DNA of 29,555 nucleotides. Source: a virus. How positions within the stretch are numbered: position 1 is the first letter of the stretch; the number at the start of each line of letters is the position of its first letter. Positions 12,123-20,228 of this stretch are shown here, one piece after another. The stretch spans positions 1-29,555 of IMG/VR virus record IMGVR_UViG_3300028027_000170, one strand, 5' to 3'. Under the pieces are notes generated by a model. That model was not told the origin of the DNA and made no database searches. It saw only the letters and a list, made by a program, of their open reading frames with translations. Position numbers and translations under genes: made by a program.

Positions 12123-14468
12123 ATGGAAGCATTGACTGGTGTTCAAAAGTGGCTAAACGTAATTAGCCAATACGACAACGAGTTTAAGAAGTGGGAGGCT
12201 CGTACTCAAAAGATAGTTAAACGCTATCGTGATGACAACCGTAACCAAAACACAAACGAAACCGCTAAATTCAACATTCTGTGGTCTAACGTACAGACGC
12301 TGATTCCTGCTGTATATGCCAGGCTGCCAAAGGCTGATGTATCTAGACGCTTTGGCGATAACGACCCAGTTGCCCGTGTTGCTAGCCAGTTAATTGAACG
12401 TGCTTTGGACTTTGAGATCGAGCATTACACCGATTTCAGATCGACCATGAAAAACGCAGTTGAGGATAGGTTCTTGGGTGGTCGAGGCGTGGCATGGGTA
12501 CGCTACGAGCCGCACGTTCGGGCGCAAGACATTCCCGAAGATGGGCTGCAAGTGACTGAAGATGTTGACGAGGTTGACAGTATAGGTCAACAAGTTAAAA
12601 CAGCTATGACGCTTGATGGCGCTATGGGCGAAGAAGTCGAGCCACAAGAAGAAATTGAGTACGAATGTGCGCCAACTGACTATGTGCATTGGAAGGACTT
12701 TGGTCATTCAGTTGCAAGAACATGGGAAGAAGTCACTAGCGTCTGGCGCTGGGTGTACATGACCAAAGACAGCCTCATCGAACGATTTGGCGAGGAAACG
12801 GCTAAATCCATTCCGCTAGATGCAGGGCCGGAAACCAATAAACAGTATTCAACTCAATCCAAAGATTTTACACGGGCTAAGATTTGCGAGATTTGGGACA
12901 AAGAAAGCGGCAAGGTGTACTGGATCAGCAAAAGTTGCCCAAACATTCTTGACGAGCGTGACGATCCATTAGAGCTTGAGAACTTCTTCCCGTGTGCCAA
13001 ACCTTTGTACGCCACAATGACGAGCGACACGCTTGTGCCTGTGCCTGACTTTGTGCTGTATCAAGACCAAGCGACAGACCTAGACATTTTGACTGACCGC
13101 ATTGACGGGTTGGTTAAGGCATTGCGTGTTCGTGGGGTTTATGACGCATCACAACCCACCTTGCAGCGTCTTTTGACTGAGGGCGATAACAACACATTGA
13201 TTCCAGTCGATAAGTGGATGGCGTTCTCTGAAAAGGGCGGTTTAAAAGGGTCGATTGACTTGTTGCCAATTGATGTGTTGGCGGCAACGCTCATGCAATG
13301 CTATCGAGCGATGAATGAAATCAAAAACCAAATCTATGAAATTACAGGTATTAGCGACATTGTTCGGGGGCAAGGACAGGCATCTGAAACCGCTACGGCA
13401 CAACAGATTAAGGGTCAGTATGCAGGACTGCGCTTGCGCTCAATGCAAGAAGATGTTGCCCTGTTTGCGAGTGAGCTATTTCAGTTAAAAGCCCAAGTCA
13501 TTTGCACTAAGTTTCAACCCACAACAATCCTTATGTACGCTGCCGCACAAGGTATGCAGCCGGCAGATCAGGCGCTGATTCCACAAGCCTTGCAGCTAAT
13601 TCAAGACAAACCTTTACGTTCGTTCCGCATCCAAGTGGATTCAGATAGCCTGGTGCAGATCGACGAGAACCAAAACAAACGTGAACGAGTTGAGTTTTTA
13701 CAAGCAATGGGTGGGTTCTTGACGCAAGCGTTGCCAATGGGTCAACAAGCGCCTGAGTTAGTGCCTATGCTGATTGAACTGGTTAAGTTCGGCGTTGCTG
13801 CATACAAGAAGGCCGCACCGATTGAGGGTACGATTGACCAAGCTATGCAACAGTTGCAAGAAAAACAGCAAATGATGGCGCAGCAACCACCACCGCCAAA
13901 CCCTGAAGTCATGAAGATGCAGGCAGAGCAACAATTTGAGCAAATGAAGATGCAAGCTCAAGCCCAAAACGAGCAAATGAAGATGCAGGCCACGGCGCAG
14001 GCTGAACAACTGAGGGCGCAAGCCGATATTCAGGTTGCCCAAGCCAAAGCGCAGGCTGATGTGCAGATGCATCAAATGAAACTGCAAGCAGATGCTCAAC
14101 TTGAGGCGCAAAAACAACAGTATATGCAGGCAATGGAACAAGCCAAGTTGCAAGCTGCCGAACAGTTAGAGAAATGGAAAACTGAGCTAGAGTCTGCAAC
14201 CAAGATTATGGTGGCTAGGATTGGGGCGAACCCAGGCTTAGACTTGCCATTGCTTGAGGCTCAAGAGGCAGCAAGCACCAAGATTGCCGCAGAACTGGGT
14301 GACAATGTGACGCAAGCCATGAACCGCATGGTTCAGATGCACGACAACATGAGCAATATGCACAATATGGCAATGGATAAAATCAACGGCGTGATGACTG
14401 TAATTGCAGCGCCTAAGAAGATTATCCGTGGCGCAGACGGGAGAGCCTCTGGGGTTGAACTTGCATGA
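12123..14468 (+). CDS. Portal protein, P22-like with C-terminal barrel
   Basis: The ATG at 12123 gives 781 residues; a TTG at 12108 would overlap the FkbM gene. The N-terminal domain (RTQKIVKRYRDDN, FNILWSNVQTLIPAVYARLPKADVSRRFGDNDPVARVAS) and the following body match large podovirus portals, including GISDIVRGQGQASETATAQQIKG near residues 408-430. Residues 597-684 are a regular Met/Gln/Ala-rich helical repeat likely to form the long barrel tube, as in P22. Proline-rich residues precede it. Twelve copies make the channel at one capsid vertex through which DNA enters and leaves. The length is large for a portal because of the barrel extension. Confidence 0.92.
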   Translation: MEALTGVQKWLNVISQYDNEFKKWEARTQKIVKRYRDDNRNQNTNETAKFNILWSNVQTLIPAVYARLPKADVSRRFGDNDPVARVASQLIERALDFEIEHYTDFRSTMKNAVEDRFLGGRGVAWVRYEPHVRAQDIPEDGLQVTEDVDEVDSIGQQVKTAMTLDGAMGEEVEPQEEIEYECAPTDYVHWKDFGHSVARTWEEVTSVWRWVYMTKDSLIERFGEETAKSIPLDAGPETNKQYSTQSKDFTRAKICEIWDKESGKVYWISKSCPNILDERDDPLELENFFPCAKPLYATMTSDTLVPVPDFVLYQDQATDLDILTDRIDGLVKALRVRGVYDASQPTLQRLLTEGDNNTLIPVDKWMAFSEKGGLKGSIDLLPIDVLAATLMQCYRAMNEIKNQIYEITGISDIVRGQGQASETATAQQIKGQYAGLRLRSMQEDVALFASELFQLKAQVICTKFQPTTILMYAAAQGMQPADQALIPQALQLIQDKPLRSFRIQVDSDSLVQIDENQNKRERVEFLQAMGGFLTQALPMGQQAPELVPMLIELVKFGVAAYKKAAPIEGTIDQAMQQLQEKQQMMAQQPPPPNPEVMKMQAEQQFEQMKMQAQAQNEQMKMQATAQAEQLRAQADIQVAQAKAQADVQMHQMKLQADAQLEAQKQQYMQAMEQAKLQAAEQLEKWKTELESATKIMVARIGANPGLDLPLLEAQEAASTKIAAELGDNVTQAMNRMVQMHDNMSNMHNMAMDKINGVMTVIAAPKKIIRGADGRASGVELA
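13911..14174 (+). repeat. Eight 11-residue repeats in the portal barrel
   Basis: Codons for portal residues 597-684 divide exactly into eight blocks of 11 residues: MKMQAEQQFEQ, MKMQAQAQNEQ, MKMQATAQAEQ, LRAQADIQVAQ, then four more diverged copies ending AKLQAAEQLEK. The period is 33 bases. Eleven-residue (hendecad) repeats favour long straight or right-handed helical bundles. Early copies are the most alike, so the block may have grown by tandem duplication. Confidence 0.85.
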
Positions 14469-14824
14469 ACGGTTACTGGGACACCGGAACATGGGACGAT
14501 GCGACATGGGATTATGTGCCTGTCATCGTCGAGATGGATATGCACGATGGCGGTAAACGCAAGAAAGAGGAAGAAGAACACCGCAGGGCAGAAGCAGCAA
14601 AGGCAAAAGCAAGGCGAGATGAGGTTTTAGCGTTATTTGAGCAAATAGTAGAGGGTAAACCAAGGATTGCAGAGGAAATTGCAGAACCGTTTGTTATTGA
14701 GGCCACAGCCCAAGCGCCGGCGGTAATCAATTACGATGCAATGTTGGCTGATTTAGATCGTGTAAACCGGATTTACAACGAACACATAGAAATGGATGAT
14801 GAGGACGTTATAGCTCTGTTATGA
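14465..14824 (+). CDS. Hypothetical protein with Trp-Asp N-terminus
   Basis: The 119-residue product begins with a tryptophan-aspartate pattern, YWDTGTWDDATWDYVP, followed by a highly charged helix (KRKKEEEEHRRAEAAKAKARRDEVL) and an acidic C-terminus. W-D spaced patterns are seen in phage structural proteins, including the hub protein of this window (AKWDVALWDVGYW). It is coupled to portal and to the next gene by ATGA overlaps. It may be a head-assembly accessory; no family is recognised. Confidence 0.65.
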   Translation: MNGYWDTGTWDDATWDYVPVIVEMDMHDGGKRKKEEEEHRRAEAAKAKARRDEVLALFEQIVEGKPRIAEEIAEPFVIEATAQAPAVINYDAMLADLDRVNRIYNEHIEMDDEDVIALL

Positions 14825-15141
14825 AAAAAACTTACATATACGTTAATGGCGAATTAGTCGAAAAAGGCTCAAAAGAGCATTACGAGAGCCTTGGCCCAAT
14901 GGTAATGCCAGACATTCAACCCTACAAATCCATGATCGATGGGTCGATGATTACGAGCCGGTCTGTCCATCGTGACCATTTACGACAACATGGTTGCATT
15001 GAAGTTGGCAATGAGAAGATGGAAACCAAGTTGCCACCACCAAAAGACACACGCAGGGAAGTTATGCGGCAGCAGTTGGCAAACATGACGCATAAACAGG
15101 CAAATCAAGTTCTTTCACAACTACGCCGTAAATTTACCTAA
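14821..15141 (+). CDS. Conserved head-region protein
   Basis: The 106-residue product contains the recognisable run MPDIQPYKSMIDGSMITSRS, then HRDHLRQHGCIEVGNE and a basic helical C-terminus. Similar small proteins occur between portal and scaffold genes in many podoviruses. Function is unknown to me. It starts by ATGA overlap and is followed six bases later by the scaffold gene. A His-rich central part could bind metal, but no complete zinc site is visible. Confidence 0.75.
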   Translation: MKKTYIYVNGELVEKGSKEHYESLGPMVMPDIQPYKSMIDGSMITSRSVHRDHLRQHGCIEVGNEKMETKLPPPKDTRREVMRQQLANMTHKQANQVLSQLRRKFT

Positions 15142-15147
15142 AGGGGT

Positions 15148-16068
15148 ATGCAATTGGAAAATACTGAACAGCCAGATCGTCGAGAATTACTGTCACAGCA
15201 GTTCGATGAGGTTCAGAATGAAGCACCAGTCGAGGCAGTAAGGACGCAGGAACAACCTAATCTTGAGCCACCGGCAGAGCCACCAGTTTGGGAAAGACCG
15301 CCAGCATCGTGGAAGAAGGATTATCACGAAGCCTGGACAACTGCTGATCCAAAGCTAAAAGAATATGCTTGGAAACGTGAAGAAGAAATGAAAGCAGGGG
15401 TTCAGCCTTTGCTGTCAAAAGCCCAATTTGCCGATCAAATGCAGCAGGCCATTGAGCCTTATATGCAGAACATTCGTGGGCTTGGCATTGAAGCACCGCA
15501 AGCGGTTAAAGCCTTGATGGAGGCCGACAACGTATTGCGTCACGGCTCACCACAACAAAAACAAGCATATTTTGCCCAATTAGCCCAACAATATGGGATC
15601 AATATGGGCGAGGTGCAGATTCAACCAACTGATCCTAATTTTTACGCCATTCAAAACGAGCTTGCACAAGTTCGTGGCGAGGTGTTAAATTGGAAGCAAC
15701 AGCAGGAAGCGGCACAGAATCAAGCGCTTTTGAATGAAATTAGTGAATTTCAGACAAAAGCAGAGTATTTTGAAGAAGCACGTCCAACAATGATCCAACT
15801 GCTTAACAGCGGTGTGGCGAAGGACTTGGATGATGCGTATCAAAAAGCAATACGCCTAGATAACGACCTGTTTACAAAACATCAGCAAGCCTCACAGGGT
15901 CAAGCAGATGCAGCGAAACGGGAAGCATCGAACAGAGCGGCGAAAGCAGCTAGGGCGGCAGCGGTCAGCGTTAAAAGTTCCACACCAGGGGCGGCAACGG
16001 CAACCAAAGCGCAAGATAGGCGTTCATTATTGATGGAACAGTTTGACAATCTTAATGAGCGTTTTTGA
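15148..16068 (+). CDS. Probable scaffolding protein
   Basis: The 306-residue product is rich in Gln, Glu and Ala, mostly helical, with a proline-rich N-terminal part (PNLEPPAEPPVWERPPASWK) and a basic Ala-rich C-terminal region before MEQFDNLNERF. Scaffolding proteins of tailed phages have this profile, sit directly upstream of the coat gene, and use a basic C-terminus to bind coat. No protease signature is seen. An AAGGGG site lies one base before the ATG at 15148; TTG at 15154 has better spacing and would remove two residues, so the exact start is open. Confidence 0.78.
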   Translation: MQLENTEQPDRRELLSQQFDEVQNEAPVEAVRTQEQPNLEPPAEPPVWERPPASWKKDYHEAWTTADPKLKEYAWKREEEMKAGVQPLLSKAQFADQMQQAIEPYMQNIRGLGIEAPQAVKALMEADNVLRHGSPQQKQAYFAQLAQQYGINMGEVQIQPTDPNFYAIQNELAQVRGEVLNWKQQQEAAQNQALLNEISEFQTKAEYFEEARPTMIQLLNSGVAKDLDDAYQKAIRLDNDLFTKHQQASQGQADAAKREASNRAAKAARAAAVSVKSSTPGAATATKAQDRRSLLMEQFDNLNERF

Positions 16069-16088
16069 TAACCTAATCGGAGATTACT

Positions 16089-17090
16089 ATGGCATTTGCC
16101 AATAGCTCGATCAGCGACATCATTGCGACTAACATTCAAAGCCGCACGGGTGAACTTGCTGACAACGTAACAAATAACAACGCTTTACTGCGCCGTTTGA
16201 AAGAACGTGGCAACGTAAAGACGTTTTCTGGCGGTAACGTGATTTTGCAAGAGATCATGTATAACGACAGCGCAACAGACAACACTAACTCGTATTCGGG
16301 TTACGAAGTCTTGAACGTTAGTCAAAACAGCCCAATTTCTGCTGCTCAATTCTCGATCACTCAGTATGCTGCTGCAATTTCAATCAGCGGCTTGGAAATG
16401 ATCCAAAACAGCGGAAAAGAAGCAATCATCGACTTGCTAGATGGTCGTATGTCTGTTGCTGAGGCACAATTGGCTAACCGTATTTCGCAAGATATTTATC
16501 TTGACGGTACTGGTAACTCAGGCAAGAACATCACAGGCCTCGGCGCTGCTGTTCCTGACGCACCCACAACCGGCACTTACGGTGGCATCAATCGTGCAAC
16601 TTTCACGTTTTGGCAATCTGTTGCCTACTCAGGCGTGACTAACGGCGGCTCTGCTGTTTCGGCATCGAACATCCAGTCTTACATGGACGCTCTTGCTGTT
16701 CAGTTGATTCGTGGAACAGACAAACCTGATCTGATCGTTTGCGACAACAACTATTACAAGTTGTATTTGCAATCGTTGCAATCAATCCAACGCATCACAG
16801 ACGGCGGCAATTCGTCAGCTGGCGCAGGCTTTGCATCGTTGAAATACTACGGCGCTGGCATGGCATCAGATGTGATCTTAGACGGTGGTATCGGTAACGA
16901 TGCAACTGCCAATCATATGTGGTTCTTGAACACGAAATACATTATGTTCCGTCCACACGCTGACCGTAATTTCGTGCCAATCGGCGGCGAGCGTCAAGCA
17001 GTTAACCAAGACGCAATCGTTAAGCTCATCGGATTTGCCGGCAACCTCACTTCTTCAGGCCCGCAATTCTGCGGCGTTCTGATCGCTTAA
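16089..17090 (+). CDS. Major capsid protein, HK97 fold
   Basis: The 333-residue product matches the size and features of HK97-fold coat proteins. It has an N-arm with helix ELADNVTNNNALLRRLKERGNVKTFSGG, an E-loop region (ILQEIMYNDSATDNTNSYSGYE), a spine helix around AIIDLLDGRMSVAEAQLANRISQDIYLDGTG and a P-domain strand DLIVCDNNYYKLYLQSLQSI. GGAG stands a few bases before the ATG. The gene directly follows the scaffold, the usual order. The coat gene is the most highly expressed of the late genes in such phages. Confidence 0.92.
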   Translation: MAFANSSISDIIATNIQSRTGELADNVTNNNALLRRLKERGNVKTFSGGNVILQEIMYNDSATDNTNSYSGYEVLNVSQNSPISAAQFSITQYAAAISISGLEMIQNSGKEAIIDLLDGRMSVAEAQLANRISQDIYLDGTGNSGKNITGLGAAVPDAPTTGTYGGINRATFTFWQSVAYSGVTNGGSAVSASNIQSYMDALAVQLIRGTDKPDLIVCDNNYYKLYLQSLQSIQRITDGGNSSAGAGFASLKYYGAGMASDVILDGGIGNDATANHMWFLNTKYIMFRPHADRNFVPIGGERQAVNQDAIVKLIGFAGNLTSSGPQFCGVLIA

Positions 17091-17101
17091 AGGAAACCAT
17101 C

Positions 17102-17635
17102 ATGGCATATACATTCGACGAACCACGTTTGGGACTTCAGCAAATTGCTCAAGTCAACGACACAGTAGTGACAGCTGGCGGTACAACTATCGTTGCGCCA
17201 CCGGCAGTTTTAGGCAGTATTGTTCGTGCATTTGATCCAGTTTACGGCGAGGGTGAGTTCATCCTGCTGTTAGGCGTGGCATCAACTGTTGTTGGTTCTG
17301 TTGTGCGCTACAACGCTACAACTTACCAAACAACTTTGGTTGTCAACACCGCCGTTCAAGACGTGCCTGTTGCAGTCGCTATGGCGGCTTGCACAGCGGG
17401 TCAATACGGTTGGTATCAAATTGCTGGTAATGCAGTCATCAAGAAAACTGCTGTGACCGTTGCACCTAACGTCACTCTGTTCTTGTCGGCTACAGCCGGT
17501 CGTGTAAAAGTCTTGGCATCTGCCGGCTTGCAAGTTGTTGCTGCTCGTTCAGCAAACTTGACCACCGTCACTTCTACGACTTCAACCATTACCGTGACAA
17601 TTAACCGTCCACATCTCCAGTCACAGATCACCTAA
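17102..17635 (+). CDS. Putative capsid decoration or head protein
   Basis: The 177-residue protein is rich in Val, Thr and Ala with beta character. The core GEGEFILLLGVASTVVGSVVRYN, VPVAVAMAACTAGQYGWYQIAGNAVIKK and GRVKVLASAG recurs in podovirus head genes directly after the coat gene. It is likely a decoration or minor capsid protein on the outside of the shell. AAGGA precedes the ATG, 11 bases after the coat stop. A role in binding host surface is possible because of the Thr-rich C-terminus. Confidence 0.7.
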   Translation: MAYTFDEPRLGLQQIAQVNDTVVTAGGTTIVAPPAVLGSIVRAFDPVYGEGEFILLLGVASTVVGSVVRYNATTYQTTLVVNTAVQDVPVAVAMAACTAGQYGWYQIAGNAVIKKTAVTVAPNVTLFLSATAGRVKVLASAGLQVVAARSANLTTVTSTTSTITVTINRPHLQSQIT

Positions 17636-18403
17636 ATGATTGAAGCTGTACTTGATGTTGTAGGGAACACAGAGCCTGACGTTTTGTTGGGCAATGTGCA
17701 GCGATCCGTAAAAAGGTCGCTGCCTTGGTTTGATTTTGACGAGTCACCCCAAGGCAGCGTCTGTCTTGTTGGCGGTGGGCCAAGTTTGGTTGACACGATT
17801 GACCAGTTAAAAGCCCGTCATCAAAACGGCGCAAAAGTATGGGCAATGAACGGTTCTTACGATCATTTGCAAAGCCAAGGCATTATCCCTGACGTAATGG
17901 TAATGCTTGACGCTCGACCAGAGAACGTGAGATTTGTTCAGAATCCACAACAATCGACTACGTTTTACATTACTAGCCAATGCGACGATGCAGTATTTGA
18001 TGCGTTGGAAGGTTTCAAAGTGGTGCTAGTTCACGCCAATACGCCTGGCGTTTATGAGTTGCTTGAGCATGAAAAGGCTCGACCAGTTCATTTGATGGGC
18101 GGGTTTACAACTGTTGGCATCTTGTCGTTGATATTGGCTAAGTTGCAGGGGTTTCAGCGTATCTTTATGTTTGGCATGGATTCAAGCTACCGAAATGGCG
18201 AACACCATGCATACAAACAAGAAAGTAATGACGCAGAACGTGTAATTGACGCTATGATTAACGATGTGACGTACAAGTGTGCGCCGTGGATGGCACAACA
18301 GGTGACAGATTTTCAGAATGTCGTAGCAGGCTTTGGTGATGTTACGATTGAAGTATGTGGCGATGGACTTTTGCACGAAATGGCAAAAGCGATGAGTAAC
18401 TAA
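17636..18403 (+). CDS. DUF115/MptE-like protein (6-hydroxymethylpterin pyrophosphokinase-like fold)
   Basis: The 255-residue product has the DUF115 signature: VCLVGGGPSLVDTIDQL (42-58), KVWAMNGSYDHL, IIPDVMVMLDARPENVRFVQ, HLMGGFTTVGILSLILAKL and a C-terminal IFMFGMDSSY. The family includes archaeal MptE enzymes, flagellin glycosylation accessory proteins (MAF) and uncharacterised phage proteins. Glycosylation-related function is plausible because MAF proteins transfer nonulosonic acids. The gene starts directly after the decoration-like gene stop (TAA-ATG), without a ribosome site, and is the third sugar-related gene in the structural block. Its substrate cannot be told from sequence. Confidence 0.8.
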   Translation: MIEAVLDVVGNTEPDVLLGNVQRSVKRSLPWFDFDESPQGSVCLVGGGPSLVDTIDQLKARHQNGAKVWAMNGSYDHLQSQGIIPDVMVMLDARPENVRFVQNPQQSTTFYITSQCDDAVFDALEGFKVVLVHANTPGVYELLEHEKARPVHLMGGFTTVGILSLILAKLQGFQRIFMFGMDSSYRNGEHHAYKQESNDAERVIDAMINDVTYKCAPWMAQQVTDFQNVVAGFGDVTIEVCGDGLLHEMAKAMSN

Positions 18404-18418
18404 ACTTTAAGGATTATC

Positions 18419-18781
18419 ATGGCATTTCCATCAAGAATTATGGGCGCAGGCAATTCATCGTTATCGGCTCAAGTAATTTGTGGCGAAGGCGCTGTCGGTC
18501 TAGTCGCACTTGGCACAACCGCAGCAGACGCTTTGCAGCTAAACGTGTCAAACAACACGATTACGACTTCAGCAGCATCGACTGGCGTTAAGTTACCACC
18601 ATGCGAAGTTGGTGCAGAAATGATTATTCGTAATGATTCGGGTCAGACAATTACCGTCTATCCTTTCAATACAAGTACTACAATGAACGCAGCTGCGTCA
18701 AGTGTTACGCTTGCAACGGCTAAAACGATGTTGGTAAAAGCAACTTCCGCAACTACATGGGTAACATTAACAGGGGCTTAA
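18419..18781 (+). CDS. Small beta-rich virion protein
   Basis: The 120-residue product begins FPSRIMGAGNSSLSAQ and has a repeated beta pattern: ALGTTAADALQLNVSNNTIT, ASTGVKLPPCEVGAEMIIRNDSG, ITVYPFNTSTTMN and TAKTMLVKATSATTWVTL. Similar short, Thr- and Ala-rich proteins are common next to coat genes in podoviruses and are likely capsid decoration or stabilisation proteins. AAGGA lies six bases before the ATG. Its stop is two bases before the next start. Confidence 0.7.
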   Translation: MAFPSRIMGAGNSSLSAQVICGEGAVGLVALGTTAADALQLNVSNNTITTSAASTGVKLPPCEVGAEMIIRNDSGQTITVYPFNTSTTMNAAASSVTLATAKTMLVKATSATTWVTLTGA

Positions 18782-18782
18782 A

Positions 18783-19319
18783 TTGGCTTTAGACAGCGAT
18801 ATTCACAGCGCAGACAACCATTTGCACGTTGAATTTTACGTTTACGACAAAGAACCGTATAAAGAAAAGCCGTTTGTTAGAATTACAGTACCAGGCGATA
18901 AGACAAACATTGTTGACCAACCCGTTCGGGAAGATCACAAAAGACGTTTTCCACGCCAATGGTTGCACTTTCAGATGCAAAACAATAACGCAGAAGTTAT
19001 TGGTGTGCCTCTGAGCCAATGGGTAAAAGACGATCCTGAAAACTTTAACGATATGCAGATGGCAGAATTGCAAATCTTTAAGTTTCAGACCGTTGAGCAA
19101 GTTGCTACCGCTACCGACAACCAATTGCAGCGTGTTGGCATGGGTGCGGCAGGCTTGCGAGAGTTGGCAAGGCGTTATTTGCAAGTTAAAAACCAATCTT
19201 CAAGCCAGACTGAGATTGAAAACACTAAGCAGGAACTTGCTCTAGTAAAAGAGCAAATGGCGGCTTTGATGGCTCAGTTGCAGGAAAAGAAGGTTGGGAG
19301 GCCAAAAAAAGAGGAATAA
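18783..19319 (+). CDS. Conserved phage head protein with helix-hairpin-helix-like segment
   Basis: The start is TTG at 18783, with GGGG upstream; no ATG is available in the conserved N-terminal part. The 178-residue product contains DNHLHVEFYVYDKEPYKEKPFVRI, then DQPVREDHKRRFPRQWLHFQMQ, and a segment TVEQVATATDNQLQRVGMGAAGLRELARRYL that resembles a helix-hairpin-helix. A coiled-coil tail (IENTKQELALVKEQMAALMAQLQ) ends in the basic VGRPKKEE. It is conserved between capsid and connector genes of podoviruses; function is not known to me. Its basic tip might contact DNA. Confidence 0.75.
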   Translation: MALDSDIHSADNHLHVEFYVYDKEPYKEKPFVRITVPGDKTNIVDQPVREDHKRRFPRQWLHFQMQNNNAEVIGVPLSQWVKDDPENFNDMQMAELQIFKFQTVEQVATATDNQLQRVGMGAAGLRELARRYLQVKNQSSSQTEIENTKQELALVKEQMAALMAQLQEKKVGRPKKEE

Positions 19320-20228
19320 ATGTCATCAACGATGCTACAGCTAGTCACCCAAGTTACCAATGAATTGGGTGTATCAACGCCAACTACTGTGGCATCGAAT
19401 ACGAACCAAGATGTAATTCAAATCTTGGCGTTGATGAACGCTGCCGGCTATGAGTTCTTGCGAAAGCATGACTGGCGAGAACTAACCAAGCAGCACACAT
19501 TTACCACCGTTTTTAGCGTAACGACTGGCGATGTGGTTGAAAACACATACACAATTACCGGCATCCCATCGACAGCTGGGCTTGATACAACGTATCAGGT
19601 TGTGGGTAACGGTATCTCAAATGCTGCTTATATTGAATCGGTTGACTCGGCTACGCAAGTAACGATCAACTTACCCGCTACAGGAACGTATGTAGGCACT
19701 TCAATTACTTTTGAAAAGGTCAAGTACGATCTACCCACAGATTACGAATCAACCGTACCACGCACCCATTGGGACAAATCTAAACATTGGGAAATGCTTG
19801 GGCCTGAAAGCCCACAGCAATGGGAATGGTTGCTCTCAGGTTTCATTGCTACTGGCCCACGGATTCGTTGGCGTTTGTTGGGTAAATACTTTCAGATTTG
19901 GCCTGGCGTTTCGACTAACGAGTTGTTAGGCTACGAATATCGGTCAAAAGGTTGGGCATTATCGTCAACTGGTGTTGTAAAAAATTCATTTACTGCCGAT
20001 ACCGACACTTGCATTTACCCTGATCGACTGATGGTGTTGGCTACAAAACTCAAGTATTTCGAGGCTAAAGGCTTTGATACCACGGCGATGTATCGCAACT
20101 ATATTGAGGAGTTTGAGATTGTTCGGGCGCAAGATACCTCGGCGGCTAACTTGTCGTTTGCACCACGCCCAGGCACAGTCTTGATCGGTTACGACAACAT
20201 TCCTGACACCGGCTACGGGACAAACTAA
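19320..20228 (+). CDS. Head-to-tail connector (tail-tubular A / gp4-like adaptor)
   Basis: The 302-residue product starts with a helical segment (MLQLVTQVTNELGV ... QDVIQILALMNAAGYEFLRKHDWREL) followed by beta-rich domains. Signature runs include PTDYESTVPRTHWDKSKHWE, GPESPQQWEWLLSG and TGPRIRWRLLGKYFQIWP, with TADTDTCIYPDRLMVLATKLKYFEAKGFD near the C-terminus. These match podovirus adaptor proteins that dock below the portal and start the tail. The product sits between head genes and the hub, the expected place. It starts immediately after the previous stop. Confidence 0.82.
   Translation: MSSTMLQLVTQVTNELGVSTPTTVASNTNQDVIQILALMNAAGYEFLRKHDWRELTKQHTFTTVFSVTTGDVVENTYTITGIPSTAGLDTTYQVVGNGISNAAYIESVDSATQVTINLPATGTYVGTSITFEKVKYDLPTDYESTVPRTHWDKSKHWEMLGPESPQQWEWLLSGFIATGPRIRWRLLGKYFQIWPGVSTNELLGYEYRSKGWALSSTGVVKNSFTADTDTCIYPDRLMVLATKLKYFEAKGFDTTAMYRNYIEEFEIVRAQDTSAANLSFAPRPGTVLIGYDNIPDTGYGTN

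Noticed and set aside
13758-14153. Minus-strand Leu/His-rich frame of 131 codons
   Set aside because: It is a shadow of the Met/Gln-rich hendecad repeats of the portal gene.
18789-19196. Minus-strand frame of 135 codons
   Set aside because: It lies wholly within the conserved plus-strand gene at 18783-19319 and has no family pattern.
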